The position numbers and the translations under genes are program-made. Below, piece by piece: positions 49,324-57,368 of a stretch of 64,000 nt of DNA. The DNA lies in NCBI RefSeq assembly GCF_000011905.1, contig NC_002936.3:434001-498000 (forward strand). Reading direction: 5' to 3'. Below the pieces are notes generated by a model. The model was not told the DNA's origin. It made no database searches and saw nothing but the letters and a program-made list of their open reading frames with translations. This stretch comes from Dehalococcoides mccartyi 195 (GTDB lineage Bacteria; Chloroflexota; Dehalococcoidia; Dehalococcoidales; Dehalococcoidaceae). How positions within the stretch are numbered: position 1 is the stretch's first letter; every line of letters begins with the position of its first letter.

Positions 49324-50505
49324 ATGAAACAGGCAGTTATACTGGCGGCCGGTGAAGGACAGCGTCTTAGGCCTTTTACCTCAAGCAAGTCAAAGGTTAT
49401 GTTGTCTATTGCGGGTAAGCCACTGCTTGAGTACGTTATTGAATCCCTTGCCCGAAACGGTATCCGGGATATTATTCTGGTAGTGGGTTATAAACGTGAG
49501 CGTATCTTTGATTATTTCGGAGATGGCGGGCATCTGGGGGTAGAGATAACCTATGTCAGTCAGCCAAACCAGCTGGGTACAGCCCATGCCCTTAAGCAAA
49601 CCAGAGACAAAATCAGAGGGGATTTTCTGGTATTAAACGGAGACCAGCTTATTAGTCCGGCAACCATAGGTGATTTTGTAAAAGAGCCGCCCCAGGCTGT
49701 TATGGTAAAAGCTATAAACGGTGAAGACCCCAGGCGGTACGGGGTGGTAAGCTCTTCGGGCAGGCGTTTGACCTCTATAGAGGAAAAACCCAGTATAGCT
49801 AAGAGCAATTTGATAAATACCGGCATTTACTCCTTTTCAACCCGGGTGTTTGACTATATTGCTGAGCATCTGGATATCCCGATGGTCTTGCAGTCCATGA
49901 TTAAAGACGGGCTGGATATACGGGTAGCAGAAAGCCGGGGTGTCTGGCTGGATATAGTCTACCCGTGGGATATGCTCTCACTTAATGCAGTTGTCTCAGA
50001 TACACTCAAGCCGGGCGTAGCCGGTACTATTGAAAGCGGCGTGGTGATGAAAGGGCCGGTGCTTATCGGCAAAAATACGGTTATCCGCTCCAATTCATAT
50101 ATTACAGGCCCGGTGATAATCGGTGAGGGTTGTGATATCGGGCCGAGTGTCTGTATTTACCCGTCCACCAGTATTGCAGACAATGTCACTGTCGCCCCTT
50201 TCTGCCAGATAAAAAACAGCCTTATTTACAGCGGTAACAGTATCGGGGTGGCTTCGGTTATTGAAGATTCGGTTATAGACCGGGGCTGTGTGATTCGCGG
50301 CCAGTTCAGCGCCCCTTCCGCCGAGGTGGAAACCCGCATAAATGATGAATTACATAAAATAAAAGTAGGTACTATGATGGGTGAAGACTGTATGGTGGGG
50401 AACGGTGCAGTTCTTCAGGGCGGTACGGTGGTGGGAAATTCCAGCCGTATAGCCCCTTTAAAAACCCTGTCGGGCAGTATACCTGACGGCAGTCTGGTGG
50501 TCTAG
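49324..50505 (+). CDS. GlmU-like sugar-phosphate nucleotidyltransferase, copy 2
   Basis: This 393-residue paralogue of the preceding protein shows the same order: VILAAGEGQRLRPFTSSKSK near residue 4, LGTAHALKQTRDKIRGDFLV, then hexapeptide repeats (VLIGKNTVIRSNSYITGPVI). Its last 80 residues differ from copy 1: the NLGAGTK-type segment is replaced by VIDRGCVIRGQFSAPSAEVE. The two may therefore have different acceptor steps. It starts 15 bases after copy 1 and ends one base before glmS. Confidence 0.82.
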   Translation: MKQAVILAAGEGQRLRPFTSSKSKVMLSIAGKPLLEYVIESLARNGIRDIILVVGYKRERIFDYFGDGGHLGVEITYVSQPNQLGTAHALKQTRDKIRGDFLVLNGDQLISPATIGDFVKEPPQAVMVKAINGEDPRRYGVVSSSGRRLTSIEEKPSIAKSNLINTGIYSFSTRVFDYIAEHLDIPMVLQSMIKDGLDIRVAESRGVWLDIVYPWDMLSLNAVVSDTLKPGVAGTIESGVVMKGPVLIGKNTVIRSNSYITGPVIIGEGCDIGPSVCIYPSTSIADNVTVAPFCQIKNSLIYSGNSIGVASVIEDSVIDRGCVIRGQFSAPSAEVETRINDELHKIKVGTMMGEDCMVGNGAVLQGGTVVGNSSRIAPLKTLSGSIPDGSLVV

Positions 50506-50506
50506 A

Positions 50507-52288
50507 ATGTGCGGTATAGTGGGTTACACCGGTAAACGCCAGGCACAGGCTGTTTTATATGATTGTTTGTGCCGTCTGGAGTACCGCGGGTATGATTCCT
50601 GCGGCATAGCCGTAAACACGCCTGAGGTGCAGGTTTTTAAAGATGCAGGCAAAGTCCGTAACATACTTCAAAATGCCCCCCGGTTTGAGGGTACAGCCGG
50701 TCTGGGGCATACCCGCTGGGCTACCTGCGGTGAACCAACCCGGATAAATGCCCACCCCCACATAGACTGCACCGGCAAAATCAGCCTGGTGCATAACGGG
50801 GTAATAAATAACTATGCCCAACTCCGCAAACGGCTTGAGGCTAATGGCCACAAGGTTGTTTCAGATACGGACACCGAGCTTATTGCCCATTTGATAGAGG
50901 AGTACGATAAAGGAAACCTAGAAGAAGCCGTCCGTCAGGCAGTGAAGGAGATAGATGGCTCTTATGCTCTGGTGGTGATGCGTTCCGGGGATAATACCCT
51001 GGTAGCGGTGCGGAAGGACAGTCCGCTGGTTATCGGGGTGGGGGACAGTGAGTATCTGGTAGCTTCAGATGTGCCTGCTATTTTAGGATATACCAACCGG
51101 GTTATATATCCGGAAGAGGGGGATATTGCCGTTATCAGCCCGGACAGCCTGAAAATAAACCGGAATGGCGAATATATTATTCCCCGTGTAGAGAAGATAA
51201 ACTGGACGCCGGATGAAGCCCAGAAGGGCGGCTACAGCCACTATATGCTTAAAGAAATACACGAACAGCCGCAGGTTATTCAAAATACCCTGATAAATAT
51301 GCCCCTGACGGAGTCTTTTTATAAATCCCCGCTGCTGGAGCAGGGCCGTAAGACCGGCATACTGTTTCTAGCCTGCGGCAGTTCATACCATGCGGCTCTG
51401 ACCGGCCGCTATTTGGTAGAGGAACATCTGAATATACCCGTCCGTCTGGAGGTGGCTTCAGAGTTCAACTATATGCAGCATTTACCGCCCTGCAAACTGG
51501 CCGTGGTGCTTAGCCAGTCTGGCGAAACCGCAGACATTTTGCGGGCCATGCGCCGTTTAAAGCAAGCCGGTTGTATGATAGTGGCCATAACAAATGTAGC
51601 CGGCAGTACGGCTGCCCGTCTGGCAGACCATGTTATATATACTCAGGCTGGGCCGGAAATAGGGGTAGCAGCTACCAAGAGTTTTATTGCCCAGCTGGTA
51701 GTCCTGTACGCTTTGTGTTTTGCCTGTGCTTCTGCTGCCAGCCCGCGTTATCAGGATTATTTAAGCACTATGCGGCTTTTACCCGGTGCTGTCCAGAAAA
51801 TACTGGGCAGCCACCAGAATATTAAAGATGCGGCTATAGAAGTAGCCAAAGCTAAAAGTGCCTTTTTTATAGGCCGGGGGATTAACTATCCTATTGCCCT
51901 GGAGGGTGCTTTGAAGCTAAAGGAGATTTCGTATATCCATGCGGAGGGCTATGCTGCCGGGGAACTGAAACACGGGCCGTTTGCCCTGCTTTCTCCGGAA
52001 ACGCCGGTGCTGGCGTTGGTTAGCCGTGACCAAACCTATGAAGCCATGTTGACTGGGCTGCGGGAAATAAAGGTACGGCGCGCACCTTTGATTGTTATCG
52101 GTGAAGACGGAGACGACCAGCTTGAACAGCTGGCAGACCGGGTGATAAAAATTCCGCCCTTCAACCGGCTGTTCAGTCCCATACTCTTTTCAGTAGTGCT
52201 TCAGCTGCTGGCATTTTATGCGGCTTATGAGCTGGGGCGTGACATAGATACCCCCCGCAATCTGGCTAAAAGCGTCACAGTAGAGTAG
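50507..52288 (+). CDS. glmS: Glucosamine-6-phosphate synthase
   Basis: This 593-residue amidotransferase should make glucosamine 6-phosphate from fructose 6-phosphate and glutamine. It opens MCGIVGYTGKRQAQAVLYDC, in which Cys2 is the catalytic nucleophile. The glutaminase domain has LGHTRWATCGEPTRINAHPH, and two SIS domains follow (ACGSSYHAALTGRYLVEEHL, LSQSGETADILRAM). The ending DTPRNLAKSVTVE is the family's C-terminal sugar-site tail. No ribozyme-like leader is seen; the gene starts directly behind copy 2. Confidence 0.96.
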   Translation: MCGIVGYTGKRQAQAVLYDCLCRLEYRGYDSCGIAVNTPEVQVFKDAGKVRNILQNAPRFEGTAGLGHTRWATCGEPTRINAHPHIDCTGKISLVHNGVINNYAQLRKRLEANGHKVVSDTDTELIAHLIEEYDKGNLEEAVRQAVKEIDGSYALVVMRSGDNTLVAVRKDSPLVIGVGDSEYLVASDVPAILGYTNRVIYPEEGDIAVISPDSLKINRNGEYIIPRVEKINWTPDEAQKGGYSHYMLKEIHEQPQVIQNTLINMPLTESFYKSPLLEQGRKTGILFLACGSSYHAALTGRYLVEEHLNIPVRLEVASEFNYMQHLPPCKLAVVLSQSGETADILRAMRRLKQAGCMIVAITNVAGSTAARLADHVIYTQAGPEIGVAATKSFIAQLVVLYALCFACASAASPRYQDYLSTMRLLPGAVQKILGSHQNIKDAAIEVAKAKSAFFIGRGINYPIALEGALKLKEISYIHAEGYAAGELKHGPFALLSPETPVLALVSRDQTYEAMLTGLREIKVRRAPLIVIGEDGDDQLEQLADRVIKIPPFNRLFSPILFSVVLQLLAFYAAYELGRDIDTPRNLAKSVTVE

Positions 52289-52295
52289 GTATTTC

Positions 52296-52748
52296 TCAGG
52301 CTACAAACAGGCCGGTAAGGTCTGTCTGGTCAATTATATGCCCTTCCATAGCCTTGATAAGGTCTGCCTGGTGGCTGCCGGCTTTCAGCCGCAGCACTGT
52401 ATCCAAAGCAAACAGGCGGAAATGATAGTGGTGCACCCGGTTGGGCGGGGGATAAGGTCCTGTATAGCCGGTTTCTCCGGCGCTGTTTAAACCCTGGCGG
52501 ATACCGTCAGGCAGGTTGGGCTCAGCGGGAACAGCTTCGGGCAGCCCCTCCCTGTCAGACGGGATATTGTAGATAAGCCAGTGGGTAAATGTTTTGGAGG
52601 CGTCCGGGTCTTCCAGTATAAGGGTCAGGCTTTTAGTGCCTTCCGGCAGCTTCATCCACTCCAGAGGGGGCGAAATGTTGCCGCCCAAACCGGAGTAACG
52701 GCGGGGAATATACTCTCCGCAGGCAAATGCACTACTACCTAGAAGCAT
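52296..52748 (-). CDS. PEBP-like protein (YbhB/YbcL family)
   Basis: This 150-residue protein fits the phosphatidylethanolamine-binding-protein family. It has SPPLEWMKLPEGTKSLTLIL, LEDPDASKTFTHWLIYNIP near residue 46 and GPYPPPNRVHHYHFRLFALD near 100. ATG 52748 has GAGGAGG five bases upstream, so the longer frame is unlikely. Its role in bacteria is mostly unknown. It converges with glmS 7 bases away, with no clear terminator between them. Confidence 0.86.
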   Translation of the reverse strand: MLLGSSAFACGEYIPRRYSGLGGNISPPLEWMKLPEGTKSLTLILEDPDASKTFTHWLIYNIPSDREGLPEAVPAEPNLPDGIRQGLNSAGETGYTGPYPPPNRVHHYHFRLFALDTVLRLKAGSHQADLIKAMEGHIIDQTDLTGLFVA

Positions 52749-52759
52749 ATCCGCCTCCT

Positions 52760-53464
52760 CTAAGTATTGTCTATGCAATACTCCAGCTCAGCCAGCCCGG
52801 TTATCCTGCGGCAATCTTTCAAATCCAGATAACAGTTACGCCGGTCAAGCAGAACGGGGTTCAGCCCGACATTCATTGCTCCCATATAATCTACCTGATA
52901 CTGGTCACCTATGTATAGTACTTCTTTGGCAGTCAGGCCGCTTTTTTTCAGGGCTGCCTGAAAAATAAGGGGATTGGGTTTAGTTACGCCCACCTCCTGA
53001 GAAATCACTACCGTTTCCAGATATTTATTTAATCCGGTTTTGTTAAAAAGTTCGGACATATCTTTCTCGGCGTTTGAAATAAGCCCTATTTTCAGGTTGC
53101 GCTTTTTCAGGTTTTCCAGGCAGGGTATTACATCTTGATAGAGGGTCATCTCCCATTTCAGGTTTTTCCAGCGGCTAATCAGGTTATTTATAAGCTCAGG
53201 TTTGGGCTCAATACCAATTTCCTCAAGGATAATCCGGTAATAGTGGCTCCAAACCGCCATTTGTTCCGCTCTTTCCCTCAGGCTTATAGGTTTTTGGGCA
53301 TTTTGCTGGTAAAAATATTCGTCAGCCTTGTTCACGGGCAGGTAGAGGTCATCTTCATTTATCGTGTAGCCCAGTTCGGCAAGCAGCTTAACCGTCATCT
53401 CCTCGCGGCTGGGCTGGTATCCTATCAGGGTATTATACAGGTCAAAGAAAACACCTTTTATCAT
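52760..53464 (-). CDS. HAD-superfamily hydrolase
   Basis: This 234-residue protein has the HAD nucleophile motif FFDLYNTLIGYQ (Asp8), GLISNAEKDM with the motif II Ser or Asn, a Lys in TKPNPLIFQAALKK and the acid loop YIGDQYQVDYMGAMNVGLNP. The usual second Asp of DxDxT is Tyr10 here, a pattern shared with L-2-haloacid dehalogenases and some other HADs. The substrate is unknown. It is the first gene of the two-gene minus-strand unit with the PEBP-like gene. Confidence 0.82.
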   Translation of the reverse strand: MIKGVFFDLYNTLIGYQPSREEMTVKLLAELGYTINEDDLYLPVNKADEYFYQQNAQKPISLRERAEQMAVWSHYYRIILEEIGIEPKPELINNLISRWKNLKWEMTLYQDVIPCLENLKKRNLKIGLISNAEKDMSELFNKTGLNKYLETVVISQEVGVTKPNPLIFQAALKKSGLTAKEVLYIGDQYQVDYMGAMNVGLNPVLLDRRNCYLDLKDCRRITGLAELEYCIDNT

Positions 53465-53565
53465 CTGGCACTCCAGGGTATTATTTTATGCTTCATTCTA
53501 GTCTAATAAAATAAATTAAAGCAAATTTGAACGGAGGGCAGGTTTAATTAACATGGCAATCTTCA

Positions 53566-53595
53566 TTGACGCAGTTGCTTTAGCACTGGTATGAT
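53566..53595 (+). promoter_or_regulatory. Promoter of lysA
   Basis: TTGACG (53566-53571) and TATGAT (53590-53595) are 18 bases apart. The -10 ends 8 bases before the lysA ATG, which again predicts a leaderless message. Confidence 0.68.
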
Positions 53596-53603
53596 AAGCA
53601 ATT

Positions 53604-54908
53604 ATGGAACCAAGAATACAGGTATTCCCCAAAAACACTGAAGTAAAAAATAACCGCCTGGTTATCGGCGGTGCAGATGTTGCCGGGCTTTGTGCCAAAT
53701 ACGGCACGCCCCTGTACGTTTTTGACGAGGCTACTATCCGCCAGAACTGCCGTGACTTTAAACGGGAGTTTTCCCGCCGCTACGCAGACAGTTCGGTGAG
53801 TTATGCCTCAAAAGCCTTTTTGCATCCGGCCTTGCTGAAGATACTTGCCGAAGAGGGTATGAGTCTGGACGTGGTTTCCGGCGGAGAGCTGTCTATTGCC
53901 AGCAGCGCCGGTTTCCCTATGGATATGGTCTATTTCCATGGAAATAACAAATCTGCTGATGAACTAAGGCTGGCGCTCCGTCTGCATGTCGGGCGGATTG
54001 TGGTAGACAGCTTTGATGAAATCAAACTGCTGTCAAAACTGGCGGATGAGAGCGGGCATATTCCGGATATACTCCTCAGGCTTACTCCGGGAGTAGATGC
54101 CCATACCCATCACCATATTACTACCGGCAAGCTGGATTCCAAATTTGGTTTCCCCCTGTTTCAGGCAGCCGAAGCGGTAGGTTTGGCTATGGCGCAGGCC
54201 AGTCTGAATCTGGTCGGTTTCCATTTCCATATCGGTTCCCAGATATTTGAAACCCAGCCCTTCCTTGATGCTATAGATTTGGTGCTGGAATTTGCCGCTC
54301 AGGTTCAGGAACGCTATGGTTTTGACATAGAGGAGCTGGATATCGGCGGCGGTTACGGCGTTCAGTACGAAGTGGATAAACCTGCACCCCAGGTATCTGT
54401 TTATGCGGAGGCTATCGGCGCTAAGATTGTCTCCAAGTGCCACAGCTTAAAGCTGACTCCCCCCAGCCTTAATATTGAACCGGGGCGGGCTGTCATAGCT
54501 CAGGCAGGGGTGGCCTTGTATACGGTGGGGGTTATTAAAGATATTCCCGGTATCCGGGTGTATGCCTCGGTGGACGGGGGCATGGGTGATAATATCCGCC
54601 CGGCTTTGTATGAGGCAAAGTATGAGGCGGTGGTGGCAAATAATGTCCAGTCTTCAGAAAAACAAAAGGTAACTGTAGCAGGCAAGTTTTGCGAATCCGG
54701 TGATATACTTATAACCGATATTGAGCTGCCTGTCCTCAAGACAGGTGATATACTGGCAGTGCCCTGCTGCGGGGCTTACTGTTTGCCTATGTCCAGCAAT
54801 TACAACGGCTATCAGCGCCCGGCTGTAGTGATGCTGAAAAATGGTGAAGACCGCCTGATACGGCGGCGCGAAACTGTGGAAGACCTTAGCCGTCTGGATT
54901 CGGTCTAA
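53604..54908 (+). CDS. lysA: Diaminopimelate decarboxylase
   Basis: This 434-residue PLP enzyme should make lysine from meso-diaminopimelate. The PLP-binding Lys is in SYASKAFLHPALLK near residue 62. FHFHIGSQIFETQPFLDAID, DIGGGYGVQYEVDKP and EPGRAVIAQAG are the family phosphate-site motifs. CGAYCLPMSSNYNGYQRPAV near the C-terminus carries the residues from the partner subunit. It is complete and should act as a dimer. Confidence 0.95.
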   Translation: MEPRIQVFPKNTEVKNNRLVIGGADVAGLCAKYGTPLYVFDEATIRQNCRDFKREFSRRYADSSVSYASKAFLHPALLKILAEEGMSLDVVSGGELSIASSAGFPMDMVYFHGNNKSADELRLALRLHVGRIVVDSFDEIKLLSKLADESGHIPDILLRLTPGVDAHTHHHITTGKLDSKFGFPLFQAAEAVGLAMAQASLNLVGFHFHIGSQIFETQPFLDAIDLVLEFAAQVQERYGFDIEELDIGGGYGVQYEVDKPAPQVSVYAEAIGAKIVSKCHSLKLTPPSLNIEPGRAVIAQAGVALYTVGVIKDIPGIRVYASVDGGMGDNIRPALYEAKYEAVVANNVQSSEKQKVTVAGKFCESGDILITDIELPVLKTGDILAVPCCGAYCLPMSSNYNGYQRPAVVMLKNGEDRLIRRRETVEDLSRLDSV

Positions 54909-54922
54909 GCCGGGTTTCTTAT

Positions 54923-55942
54923 ATGTGGCAGATAATAGGTCAGGACAAGGCAGTCTCCTTCCTCTGTAACAGCCTCAATCAGGACAAGCTTTGCCACGCC
55001 TATGTGTTTTACGGCCAGTCCGGGGTGGGTAAGAAACGGATGGCACTTAGTTTTGCTCAGGCGCTAAATTGTCAGGCTGCCTCACCCCCATGTCAGGAAT
55101 GCCCGGTGTGTGAGCGCATCATGGCCGGAAACTTTCCGGATGTTATCCATATAGAGCTTCTTTCAGCCGAAGATTCCTCTGACGGCAAAGCTAAGGCCGA
55201 AATAGGGGTTAAACAGGTAGAGGATATCCAGCACGCCGCCAGTTTGCCCCCGTTTGAGGGCAAGTACAAGGTTTTTATTATCCATCAGGCTGAAAAGCTG
55301 TCAGTAGAATCTTCAAACCGCCTTCTGAAAACGCTGGAAGAGCCGGGTTCTCAAAATATCTTTATTTTGCTGACCGCTGATAAATCACTCCTGCTGCCCA
55401 CGGTTTTATCCCGTTGCCAGATTTTGGAATTAAAATATGCCGAAACCGGTCTTATCCATGAGGCATTTATTAAGCAAGGTTTGGATGAAGAAAAAGCTGA
55501 ACTTTTGTCTCACCTGAGTTATGGCCGGGTGGGCTGGGCTATGGAAGCAGCCTCAAACCCCGAAATTTTGGAAGAACGTAAAGCTAAGATTGATAAGATT
55601 ATGCGGGTACTGGGGCAGGACGAGGAAGACCGCTTTAATTATGCCGCTGATGTTTCAAATCTGTTTGGTAAAAACCGGGCAGAGGCTGAAGAGGTACTGG
55701 ATATGTGGCTGGGGCTTTTTCGGGATATGCTGCTACTTAAGGCTGATGCCGGCCAAAACATGACTAATATTGATTATAAAGATATACTATATCAGGCCTG
55801 TGGCGGGCTTGGGCTTGTGGATATACGTGCGGGTATAGATAATATACTTAAGGCCCAAAGTCAGCTGCGGGCAAATGCCAACCCCAGGCTTTGTCTGGAA
55901 GTGCTTATGCTCAGTTTGCCCTTGGTAAAGGAAGGACTATAA
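54923..55942 (+). CDS. holB: DNA polymerase III delta' subunit
   Basis: This 339-residue AAA+ protein has the P-loop FYGQSGVGKKRMALSFAQAL near residue 30, a zinc module with Cys in CQAASPPCQECPVCE, the sensor region NRLLKTLEEPGSQNIFILLT and the SRC motif LSRCQILEL. It should belong to the clamp loader. Gamma/tau can have a similar layout, but the short length and the C-terminal part favour delta'. It follows lysA by 14 bases. Confidence 0.9.
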   Translation: MWQIIGQDKAVSFLCNSLNQDKLCHAYVFYGQSGVGKKRMALSFAQALNCQAASPPCQECPVCERIMAGNFPDVIHIELLSAEDSSDGKAKAEIGVKQVEDIQHAASLPPFEGKYKVFIIHQAEKLSVESSNRLLKTLEEPGSQNIFILLTADKSLLLPTVLSRCQILELKYAETGLIHEAFIKQGLDEEKAELLSHLSYGRVGWAMEAASNPEILEERKAKIDKIMRVLGQDEEDRFNYAADVSNLFGKNRAEAEEVLDMWLGLFRDMLLLKADAGQNMTNIDYKDILYQACGGLGLVDIRAGIDNILKAQSQLRANANPRLCLEVLMLSLPLVKEGL

Positions 55943-55944
55943 AA

Positions 55945-56778
55945 ATGGTTGATATTGTAAAGATACGCTATAAACAAGCCGGCAAGATATATTATTTTGA
56001 CCCTGCCGGTTTTGAACTTTACCCGTATGACTGTGTAGTGGTGGAAACCAGCCGTGGCGAAGAACTGGGCTGGGTGGTTGCCTCTCCTTCACAGGTAGAG
56101 GAGAGCAGTCTGGAACAGCCGCTGAAGCCTGTTATCCGTCTGGCTACCGCTGAAGATATGGCCCGAGAACGCCAGCTGGAAGAGAAAAACCAGAGTGCAG
56201 TTTCGGAATGTATAGAGCTGGTAGACAAGCTGAATCTGCCCATGAAACTTATCAGGGCGGAATACAGTCTGGATGAAAACCACGTAACCATATATTTTTC
56301 AGCCGAAGACAGGGTGGATTTCCGCGAACTGGTCAGGGAGATTTCACGCAAGCTGAGAGTCAGGGTAGAGCTTCGGCAGATTGGCCCGCGGGATGAGGCC
56401 AAGATGGTGGGCGGTTACGGCCGGTGCGGACGGGAACTTTGCTGCTGCAGTTTCCTGAGTGAGTTTGACCCGGTGTCTATAAAAATGGCTAAAGAGCAAA
56501 ATTTGCCGCTAAATCCCCAGAAGATTTCAGGTGTTTGCGGCAGGCTTCTTTGCTGCCTTGATTATGAATATGAAACCTACAAAGCCGCCAAGGCTAAGAT
56601 GCCTAAGGACGGGCTGAAGGTAATCACCCCGGTAGGCAAAGGTGAAGTGGTCGGCGGTAACCCCTTGGAAGAAATGGTATTTGTTCTGCTGGAAAGCGGG
56701 GCTAACGCCGAAGTGCCTTTGAAGGATATCCGCCCGGATAAAGAAGGCCGCCGTCCTGATGCCTCACTCCACCGCTAA
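55945..56778 (+). CDS. PSP1-domain protein
   Basis: This 277-residue protein belongs to the PSP1 C-terminal-domain family (YaaT-like in Bacillus). It has FELYPYDCVVVETSRGEELG near residue 24 and the cysteine block GYGRCGRELCCCSFLSEFDP followed by VCGRLLCCLDYE near 200. In Bacillus YaaT takes part in RNA-related complexes and sporulation, and the neighbouring holB is a common partner. ATG 55945 with GGAAGG six bases upstream is preferred to an earlier in-frame start inside holB. Confidence 0.86.
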   Translation: MVDIVKIRYKQAGKIYYFDPAGFELYPYDCVVVETSRGEELGWVVASPSQVEESSLEQPLKPVIRLATAEDMARERQLEEKNQSAVSECIELVDKLNLPMKLIRAEYSLDENHVTIYFSAEDRVDFRELVREISRKLRVRVELRQIGPRDEAKMVGGYGRCGRELCCCSFLSEFDPVSIKMAKEQNLPLNPQKISGVCGRLLCCLDYEYETYKAAKAKMPKDGLKVITPVGKGEVVGGNPLEEMVFVLLESGANAEVPLKDIRPDKEGRRPDASLHR

Positions 56779-57297
56779 TTTGGGTTCGTTTTCAAGCCCC
56801 AGGTAAGGCCGCCACTCATGGCGGATACTGCCGTTTGATCTGGGCAGTGAATATCCGTATCTGTATTGGGGTACTCCCGGCGTACTCAGAAGCTTCATAT
56901 GGGCTTGTTCGGGGGTGCGTCCGGCTTTAAGGCGGTTGCAGTGCAGGCAGGCGGTTACCACGTTTTCCCAAACATGGGGTCCCCCCTGATGCTTGGGGTT
57001 AACGTGGTCTATAGTCAGCTCCAGGTCTTTGCGCCCGCAGTACTGGCAGGTATGCTTATCCCGGCTGAATATTTCAGCCCGGTTCAGTTTGGGGCGGAGG
57101 GGCGGGTGCTTTATAAGGCAGGATAGGCGTATAACTGAGGGCAGGGCAAAGAGGTCTTTTTCAGAGTGCCAGAAACCTGACCCGTTTTCCAGCATCTCGG
57201 CTTTGCTCTGGTAAACAAGCAAAACAGCCCTCCGTACGTGGCATACGTTCAGTGGCTGATAGTCTTGGTTTAAGACCAGTACCTGATGGTTATCCAT
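56764..57297 (-). CDS. HNH endonuclease-like protein
   Basis: This 177-residue protein starts MDNHQVLVLNQDYQPLNVCH and contains the zinc-HNH module CQYCGRKDLELTIDHVNPKH with VVTACLHCNRLKAG near residue 85-130, giving CxxC pairs around the DH motif. The family of stand-alone HNH proteins with this N-terminus is widespread, and its role is uncertain. Its 3' end overlaps the PSP1 gene by 15 bases. A promoter precedes it. Confidence 0.85.
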   Translation of the reverse strand: MDNHQVLVLNQDYQPLNVCHVRRAVLLVYQSKAEMLENGSGFWHSEKDLFALPSVIRLSCLIKHPPLRPKLNRAEIFSRDKHTCQYCGRKDLELTIDHVNPKHQGGPHVWENVVTACLHCNRLKAGRTPEQAHMKLLSTPGVPQYRYGYSLPRSNGSIRHEWRPYLGLENEPKLAVE

Positions 57298-57329
57298 CAA
57301 ACACCGCTTCCCCCTGAAAGATTAAGTTT

Positions 57330-57358
57330 ATTCTAAACAAAATCCTCATATAGGGCAA
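57330..57358 (-). promoter_or_regulatory. Promoter of the HNH gene
   Basis: Minus-strand TTGCCC (57358-57353) and TAGAAT (57335-57330) are 17 bases apart. A GGGGGAA ribosome site follows before the ATG at 57297, so this message has a short leader. Confidence 0.55.
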
Positions 57359-57368
57359 GTTTGTTCGC

